From Aquabacterium sp. CECT 9606 (GTDB lineage Bacteria; Pseudomonadota; Gammaproteobacteria; Burkholderiales; Burkholderiaceae_C), in the NCBI RefSeq assembly GCF_918741295.1, contig NZ_CAKKNB010000001.1:1054001-1118000 (forward strand): a stretch of 64,000 nt of DNA. The letters run 5' to 3'. Shown in pieces: positions 59,303-64,000 of the stretch. Made by a program: the position numbers and the translations under genes. The notes below the pieces were generated by a model, which worked only from the letters and a program-made list of their open reading frames with translations, was not told the DNA's origin and searched no databases. The number at the start of each line of letters is the position of its first letter. Position 1 is the stretch's first letter.

Positions 59303-61567
59303 ATGGAATTCAAATTCAGCAAGAGCCAGGTCACCCTCGCGGTGATCGCGGTCATCGGCGCGGCCACGCTGGCCAGCGCGCCTACTTTGGCCACCGCTGC
59401 CAAAGTGTCTGGCAAGTATGTGGCTGGCGACTTTCACAACCACACGACCTGCTCGGATGGCTCCATCTCGATGCAGAAATTGATCAAGAAATCCACGGAG
59501 AAGAGCGCAGGCAACTTTGGCTTGGACTGGTTCGTGCAAGCGGGCCACGGCGGCAATGGCAACCGCAATTGCACGTTGGTGGAAGACGCGACGCTGGAAA
59601 CACCGGCCTATCCTTTCGTTTCGGGCAGCGGCCCCACCACGACCTGGGCCAACAGCATTGGCGCGGCCAACATCAAGGGCGTGGGCGGCGGCGTGGGCGG
59701 CACGGGCAACATGTGGCGCTGGCAGTCCCTGCAGGAGTTCCAATACCCCGTGGTGGAATACCTGGGGGCGCAGAAGAACCAGCCCGTGTTCCTGGGGCTG
59801 GAGTCGGTGGTGGCCGGTCACGAGCACACCTCGATGTCCATCATCACCGGACAGGTCCCAGCTTCATTGGACAACGCTATCCTGCCCACCACGCCTGGCT
59901 ACACGCCTCAGGGCAATGCCAATGCACTGGCCCAATGGAGCTATTGCTTTGACCGTGGCGACACCGACACCAGCCGGGGCAACACCACCAACTCGGTTGT
60001 GGGCAACAATTGGAACTGCTCGGTCACGGGCAGCTTGAACGCCGCCGACGTGAGCTGGAATGCCACCGCCCAGAAGCTGATGCCCGCCAGCGGCGCCGGC
60101 ACCGGGACCAGGGGCCACAACAAGACGCTGGAAGCGCTGAAGTGGATGGCCGAGAAGCACGCCAACGGCAGCTACTACGTGCCTGCTCACCTGGAGCGCG
60201 CCGGTCCGTTCAACCCCGATGGCAACAACGGCTTCAACGTTGAGCACCTGCGCAATTTCAACAACACGGCGCCCAATGTGGCCTTCGGCTTCGAGACCCA
60301 GCCTGGCCATGGCGCCTCCAGCGACCGGGGCGAGTATCGTCCGCTGCGCAATGGCGGCTTCACGGGTTCGACCACGAACGTCGACTCTGTGGGAGGCACG
60401 ACCTACGGTGGCACGGGCGTCTATGGCGCGGTGATCGGCGGTGTGTGGGATGCCTTGTTGGGCGAGGGCCGCAACTTCTGGTTCTTCGCCAGCTCTGACT
60501 GGCATAACCGGGGCACCTTTGGCCCGGATGACCGCCGCTCGACCCAGGATTTCCTGCCCGGCGAGTACCAGCGCAATTACACGATGGTTCGCAATGGCGC
60601 AGACAAGCTGCGTCCGCAGACCATCGTCGACGGACTGCGCACCGGCAACAACTGGGCCGCCAGCGGCCAGATCATCGACCGCCTGGCCTTCATCGCCTGC
60701 GCGTCGTACCCTGGCCTGGGCGCACGCTCGAACGCGTCGGTCGAGTCTCTGGCGGTCAACGCGGCCACCACCAACACCGACATCACGGCCAGCGGCTGCG
60801 CCACCATGGGTGAAAAGCTCGTGGTGCGCCCGGGTGCCGAGATCGTGGTCTCGGTGGTCGTGCGCGATCCCGTCGGCACGAACAACTCGCCGTACTCCTT
60901 CCCCAACCCGTCCCTGGCGCAGATTGGCGTCAACCAGCCCATGAACGCGCCCGTGCTCGATCACATTGATCTGATCCGCGGCATGGTCAGTGGCTACAAG
61001 ACGCCCGGTTCGGCGGACTACGCGGGTGAATGGCCGCGCAACCTCAACTGGCTGAAGGCCGATGGCACGACGGCGGGTCTGGCGGTGGTTCCGGCTGCGG
61101 CCAAGAACACCACGGCGTCCCTCATCAAGACCTTCAGTGGCAGCACGACGACGCCCTGGACGGCCTTCGCTTCGAGCGTGGACGGCAGCCAGTTCCGAAA
61201 GATGACTTACCGCATCCCGGCCGTGTCGGCATCGCAGTACGTTCGCTTGCGCGGCACCAACCTGCCGGCGGCCGTGCCTTATGAGACCGATGCCAACGGC
61301 AACCCCCTGGCCGACATCTACACCAACGCCAGCAACACGGCGATGCTGAAGATCCCTTGCACGACCCCTGGCACCAACGTGCCGACCAATGCGGTCAGCT
61401 GGCCAGCCAGCGCGGGGGCCATCAACGGTTGCCCGGCGCATTTGCCGGTGGTGGGCGGGACCAAGATGGTCGCGTATGACGTGGCCGCCTGGGCGGACTT
61501 GTGGTTCTACAGCAACCCCATCTACGTTGAAGTGGGCGGCTCCACGCTGGTGGCGGGCGTCAAGTAA
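59303..61567 (+). CDS. Secreted PHP-like metalloprotein
   Basis: A 754-residue exported protein with a signal peptide (about residues 1-33). The first strand after it reads AGDFHNHTTCSDGS, giving metal ligands H45 and H47 with D52, as in the PHP (polymerase and histidinol phosphatase) superfamily. Later candidate ligands lie in QAGHGGNGN, VVAGHEHTSM, VPAHLERAG and FFASSDWHNRG. The C-terminal about 270 residues are beta-rich and unrecognised. AGGAG at 59290 supports the ATG at 59303; earlier in-frame starts lack a signal peptide. The substrate is unknown; a phosphoesterase is plausible. It precedes the PCuAC-like/parvulin/HupE genes. Confidence 0.7.
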   Translation: MEFKFSKSQVTLAVIAVIGAATLASAPTLATAAKVSGKYVAGDFHNHTTCSDGSISMQKLIKKSTEKSAGNFGLDWFVQAGHGGNGNRNCTLVEDATLETPAYPFVSGSGPTTTWANSIGAANIKGVGGGVGGTGNMWRWQSLQEFQYPVVEYLGAQKNQPVFLGLESVVAGHEHTSMSIITGQVPASLDNAILPTTPGYTPQGNANALAQWSYCFDRGDTDTSRGNTTNSVVGNNWNCSVTGSLNAADVSWNATAQKLMPASGAGTGTRGHNKTLEALKWMAEKHANGSYYVPAHLERAGPFNPDGNNGFNVEHLRNFNNTAPNVAFGFETQPGHGASSDRGEYRPLRNGGFTGSTTNVDSVGGTTYGGTGVYGAVIGGVWDALLGEGRNFWFFASSDWHNRGTFGPDDRRSTQDFLPGEYQRNYTMVRNGADKLRPQTIVDGLRTGNNWAASGQIIDRLAFIACASYPGLGARSNASVESLAVNAATTNTDITASGCATMGEKLVVRPGAEIVVSVVVRDPVGTNNSPYSFPNPSLAQIGVNQPMNAPVLDHIDLIRGMVSGYKTPGSADYAGEWPRNLNWLKADGTTAGLAVVPAAAKNTTASLIKTFSGSTTTPWTAFASSVDGSQFRKMTYRIPAVSASQYVRLRGTNLPAAVPYETDANGNPLADIYTNASNTAMLKIPCTTPGTNVPTNAVSWPASAGAINGCPAHLPVVGGTKMVAYDVAAWADLWFYSNPIYVEVGGSTLVAGVK

Positions 61568-61611
61568 TCGGTCTTCAACGACCTGGGACACCCCGCTGTT
61601 CGGGGCGTTGT

Positions 61612-61640
61612 CAGCCCGCCATCCGGCGGGCTGAGTGTTT
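61612..61640 (+). terminator. Probable terminator after the PHP-like gene
   Basis: A 9-bp GC-rich stem (61612-61620 with 61625-61633) and 4-base loop, followed by AGTGTTTT. The T-tract is short, so some readthrough into the next gene is possible. A smaller CCCCG/CGGGG hairpin lies just upstream. Confidence 0.55.
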
Positions 61641-61685
61641 TGTCACATTGCTTTTGGACAATCCATCATCGAAAGGTGAATTGAC

Positions 61686-62132
61686 ATGAAGAACCAGATC
61701 ATCAGCCGCCGGCACGTCTTGCAAACCGGCGTGGCCATGGGGCTCACCTGGGCGTTGCCCTCGGCCCGAGCCTGCGAATTTTTCACGCCCACCTTGCGGG
61801 TCACCCACCCGTGGACGCGTGCTTCGGTGAAAGATGCCACGTCAGCCATCGTCTGCATGAAGATCGATCAGGTCAGCCGACTTGACCGCTTGATCGGGGT
61901 GGAAACGCCCGTGGCCGAAGGCGCCGAGATCATCGGCATTGAAGGGCGCTCTGGCGTGAACCTGCTGGTCTTTCCCGGACAGGAAACCGTGTTGGGCGAA
62001 ACGGGCGTGCAGCTGCGCCTGGTGAAACTGACCCAGCCTTTGCTGCTCTCACGGAGCTATGCCATGCGCCTGTACTTTGAAAAGGGGGGCGCCATGGATG
62101 CCGAGCTCAGCGTTGACTACATGCCGGCCTGA
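61686..62132 (+). CDS. PCuAC-like (DUF461) periplasmic protein lacking copper ligands
   Basis: A 148-residue exported protein with a Tat-like start (SRRHVLQTG, residues 7-15). The mature part follows the PCuAC beta-sandwich outline: THPWTRASVKDATSAIVCMKI, RLDRLIGVETPVAEGAEIIGI and TQPLLLSRSYAMRLYFEKGG. PCuAC copper chaperones deliver Cu(I) with an H-M...H-M set; here the corresponding positions read EIIGIEG and VQLRLVKL, with no His or Met. It may bind another ligand or be a scaffold. It is five bases upstream of the parvulin-like gene. Confidence 0.6.
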   Translation: MKNQIISRRHVLQTGVAMGLTWALPSARACEFFTPTLRVTHPWTRASVKDATSAIVCMKIDQVSRLDRLIGVETPVAEGAEIIGIEGRSGVNLLVFPGQETVLGETGVQLRLVKLTQPLLLSRSYAMRLYFEKGGAMDAELSVDYMPA

Positions 62133-62137
62133 ATGTG

Positions 62138-62977
62138 ATGAGTGCAGTACAGATTCAAAAAACATCCACCGCTTCCTGGCCTGATTGGCTGCGCGAACCC
62201 CTTTTGCACTTCCTGGTCCTGGGTGGCCTGCTGTTCGCCGTAGACCACTACCTGGTTGCCCAGGCCGATGACCCCAACACCATTGTGGTGGGCGCTGCCG
62301 TGGACAAGGAGGCCCGCGACACGTTCAAGGCCACGCGCGGCCACGATCCGAATCCGCAAGAGATGGCGGCGCTGCGCCGTGTCTGGCTTGACAACGAGGT
62401 GCTGTACCGCGAAGGCTTGGCCCTGCAGGTCGACAAGGGCGACACAGCAATCCGCGAACGTGTGATCTTCAAGGCCTTGAGCGTGGTGGACGCCAACACC
62501 AAATTGCCGCCGGTTGATGACAAGGTGCTGCGCCAATGGTTTGACAGCCACCGCGCCAAGTACGACGAGCCCGCCCGGTTCGATTTTCAAGAGGCGGTGC
62601 TCTCTGGCGAGCCCTCCGAAGAGGCCGTGCGCGCATTCGTGGCGGCTTTGAACGCTGGCACGCCGGGCGATGTGAACGCGGGCCTGCGTGTGTTCAAGGC
62701 CAGGCCGCTGGCCAACCTGGTGCAAAGCTATGGCGCCGACTTTGCCAAGGCGCTTGAAGCATCGCCTGTGGGCGAATGGCGCGCACAGCAGTCCAAGGAA
62801 GGCTGGCGCGCGATCCGTGTCGACGGCATCACGCACCCGCAAACGGCCAATTTCGATGTCTTGCGCCCAGTGGTCATGCAGGATTGGATCGATGCCACCC
62901 TGGCTGCGCAACGCAGCGCGGCCGTGCGTGCGCTTGAGAAAAAGTACAAGGTCAGGTTTGAAGGGCCCTCATCATGA
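62138..62977 (+). CDS. Membrane-anchored parvulin-like (PpiC-type) protein
   Basis: A 279-residue protein with one N-terminal hydrophobic segment (about 24-41, LLHFLVLGGLLFAVDHYLV), then a SurA/PpiD-like helical region and a region where the parvulin PPIase domain would be. The typical parvulin catalytic blocks (such as the HILV start and the GG-hydrophobic lip) are not recognisable, so it may be a chaperone without isomerase activity. The ATG at 62138 is chosen over GTG at 62135. The stop overlaps the next gene (ATGA). Confidence 0.65.
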   Translation: MSAVQIQKTSTASWPDWLREPLLHFLVLGGLLFAVDHYLVAQADDPNTIVVGAAVDKEARDTFKATRGHDPNPQEMAALRRVWLDNEVLYREGLALQVDKGDTAIRERVIFKALSVVDANTKLPPVDDKVLRQWFDSHRAKYDEPARFDFQEAVLSGEPSEEAVRAFVAALNAGTPGDVNAGLRVFKARPLANLVQSYGADFAKALEASPVGEWRAQQSKEGWRAIRVDGITHPQTANFDVLRPVVMQDWIDATLAAQRSAAVRALEKKYKVRFEGPSS

Positions 62978-63927
62978 TGTGGAGGCGCTGTTTGAATGGC
63001 CTGCTGATGGGCTTGGCCTTGTTGGCTGGCACGGCGTCGGCCCATGAAATGAGCATGGCCGAAATGCAGTTGCGTGAAATGGCGCCCGGTGAATTCCTGT
63101 GGCAATGGATGGCCGGTGAGAAGGGCGGTGTCGCCGACGTCCTCAAGCCCATCTGGCCAGAAGGCTGCCAAGTCGACTTGAACGTCCTTCATTGTGGCAA
63201 GTCAGGCATGCGGGGCACGCTCTCGATCGATGGGGTGGGCAAGACCTACTCGGCCGCGCTCGTGAAGGTCTTCTGGCTGGACGGGCAAACGCGCGTCTAC
63301 ACATTGACCGCTGGGCAGCCCACGGTTCACCTCTACGGATCAGCCGAGGACCGGCGCGGCATGGGCGAGATCGCCACGGCCTATGTGGCGTTGGGTGTCG
63401 AGCACATCCTCGGGGGCATCGACCACTTGCTGTTCGTGATCGGTTTGCTCTTTCTGGTGGGATTCAACCGCCGCCTGCTGTGGACGATCACCGCCTTCAC
63501 CGCGGCGCACAGCCTGACCCTGGCCGCGAGCGCGCTTGATTTCCTGGCGCTGCGCCCACCGCCAGTCGAGGCTGCGATCGCCCTGTCCATCGTGCTGGTG
63601 GCCGTTGAGGCCTTGCACAGCAAGCAGACGCTCGCCAAGCGCTGGCCCGCGCTGGTGGCCTTCTTGTTCGGCCTGGTGCATGGGCTTGGCTTTGCTGGTG
63701 CGCTGAAGGAGATCGGCCTGCCTGAGAGCCACATGCTGGTCGCGCTATTGACCTTCAACGTGGGCGTCGAGATCGGTCAGTTGATGACGGTGGCCGCGGC
63801 CTGGGCGCTGTGGCGCGCGGTGTCGCGCTGGCCATCGGTGTCGCTGGCCCGCACGGCCGCCCTCTATGGCATCGGCACCATGGCGGCGTTTTGGGCCTGG
63901 TCACGTGTGGCCGCCATTTTCATTTGA
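62974..63927 (+). CDS. HupE/UreJ-type membrane protein
   Basis: A 317-residue protein. A signal peptide (ending about TASA) and a periplasmic domain of about 110 residues precede some six helices. The helices carry the HupE/UreJ_2 His pattern: GVEHILGGIDHLLFVIGLLFL, FTAAHSLTLAAS, VEALHS and FGLVHGLGFAGAL. Relatives are implicated in nickel or cobalt transport, but many members have no assigned substrate. It overlaps the parvulin-like gene and precedes the next start by 14 bases. Confidence 0.85.
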   Translation: MMWRRCLNGLLMGLALLAGTASAHEMSMAEMQLREMAPGEFLWQWMAGEKGGVADVLKPIWPEGCQVDLNVLHCGKSGMRGTLSIDGVGKTYSAALVKVFWLDGQTRVYTLTAGQPTVHLYGSAEDRRGMGEIATAYVALGVEHILGGIDHLLFVIGLLFLVGFNRRLLWTITAFTAAHSLTLAASALDFLALRPPPVEAAIALSIVLVAVEALHSKQTLAKRWPALVAFLFGLVHGLGFAGALKEIGLPESHMLVALLTFNVGVEIGQLMTVAAAWALWRAVSRWPSVSLARTAALYGIGTMAAFWAWSRVAAIFI

Positions 63928-63941
63928 GTTGGATTGATTCC

Positions 63942-64000
63942 ATGGACGAGGTCATCAGCCTGTTCCCCACGCCCTTCTTGCGGGTGCCTGGCGCCTTGCC
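63942..64000 (+). CDS. Start of next gene (possible 2OG-Fe(II) oxygenase), cut by window edge
   Basis: The first about 19 codons of a gene (beginning MDEVISLFPTPFLRVPG). The LFPTP pattern near the N-terminus resembles the TIGR02466 putative 2OG-Fe(II) oxygenases, but 19 residues cannot establish it. Close spacing to the HupE/UreJ gene indicates the same operon. Confidence 0.4.
   Translation, partial: MDEVISLFPTPFLRVPGAL

Noticed and set aside
59864..61591. Minus-strand ORF of 575 codons
   Set aside because: It is antisense to the PHP-like gene, which has a signal peptide, a Shine-Dalgarno site and metal motifs.

Overview
The window reads as a high-GC betaproteobacterial chromosome segment (order Burkholderiales). 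Support for this: the rpsO-pnp-tpiA-secG-tRNA-Leu-nuoA-N order followed by a DUF2818 gene and a Nudix gene, the alaA-hom-thrC order, a TIGR04438 small Trp-rich protein, and two PEP-CTERM surface/exopolymer proteins. The PEP-CTERM proteins point to an Aquabacterium/Leptothrix/Rubrivivax-like freshwater lineage; genus is inference. There is no insertion sequence, prophage, CRISPR array, rRNA operon or replication origin that I can see. Coding density is high and no gene-free stretch exceeds about 300 bases.

Layout. 1-2690 (minus): phoH (cut by the window edge), a Bcp-type peroxiredoxin and an Mth938-domain protein. 2774-9223 (plus): an AlaA-like aminotransferase, hom, thrC, then the molybdenum-cofactor genes moeA, moaD and moaE and the fluoride exporter crcB, packed with 4-base stop/start overlaps. 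9335-13206 (plus): a membrane diguanylate cyclase, then clpB behind a sigma32-type promoter and an FNR-like box. 13296-22575 (minus): a secreted clan GH-A-like protein, an MBL-fold hydrolase, a di-heme cytochrome c with a hemerythrin-like protein, a large MalT-type LuxR regulator, class I fumarase and a PEP-CTERM protein. 22753-28207: a UPF0114 membrane protein, acs, a metabolite:H+ symporter with an unusual periplasmic insert, a small cytochrome c and the Trp-rich protein. 28259-32583 (minus): ilvD, a ClC-type chloride transporter and a putative Na+/H+ antiporter. 32671-33489 (plus): lgt.

33596-37507 (minus) is the most informative regulatory region: a nitrate ABC transporter (nrtA-nrtB-nrtD) preceded by a NasT-like ANTAR protein. 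Between nasT and nrtA lie, in order, a canonical sigma54 -24/-12 element, two hairpins with six-base loops carrying A at position 1 and G at position 4 (the known ANTAR-binding signature), and an intrinsic terminator. This reads as nitrogen-controlled initiation combined with nitrate-controlled antitermination.

37559-58502 (plus): tsaD, rpsO, pnp, tpiA, secG, tRNA-Leu(GAG), the 14 genes of respiratory complex I, DUF2818 and Nudix. 58512-64000: a second PEP-CTERM protein (minus), then a plus-strand cluster of a secreted PHP-like metalloprotein, a PCuAC-like protein lacking the copper ligands, a membrane-anchored parvulin-like protein, a HupE/UreJ-type membrane protein and the first codons of what may be a 2OG-Fe(II) oxygenase. 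That last cluster is the best candidate here for an undescribed, probably metal-related, envelope system, but its function is not established by sequence alone.
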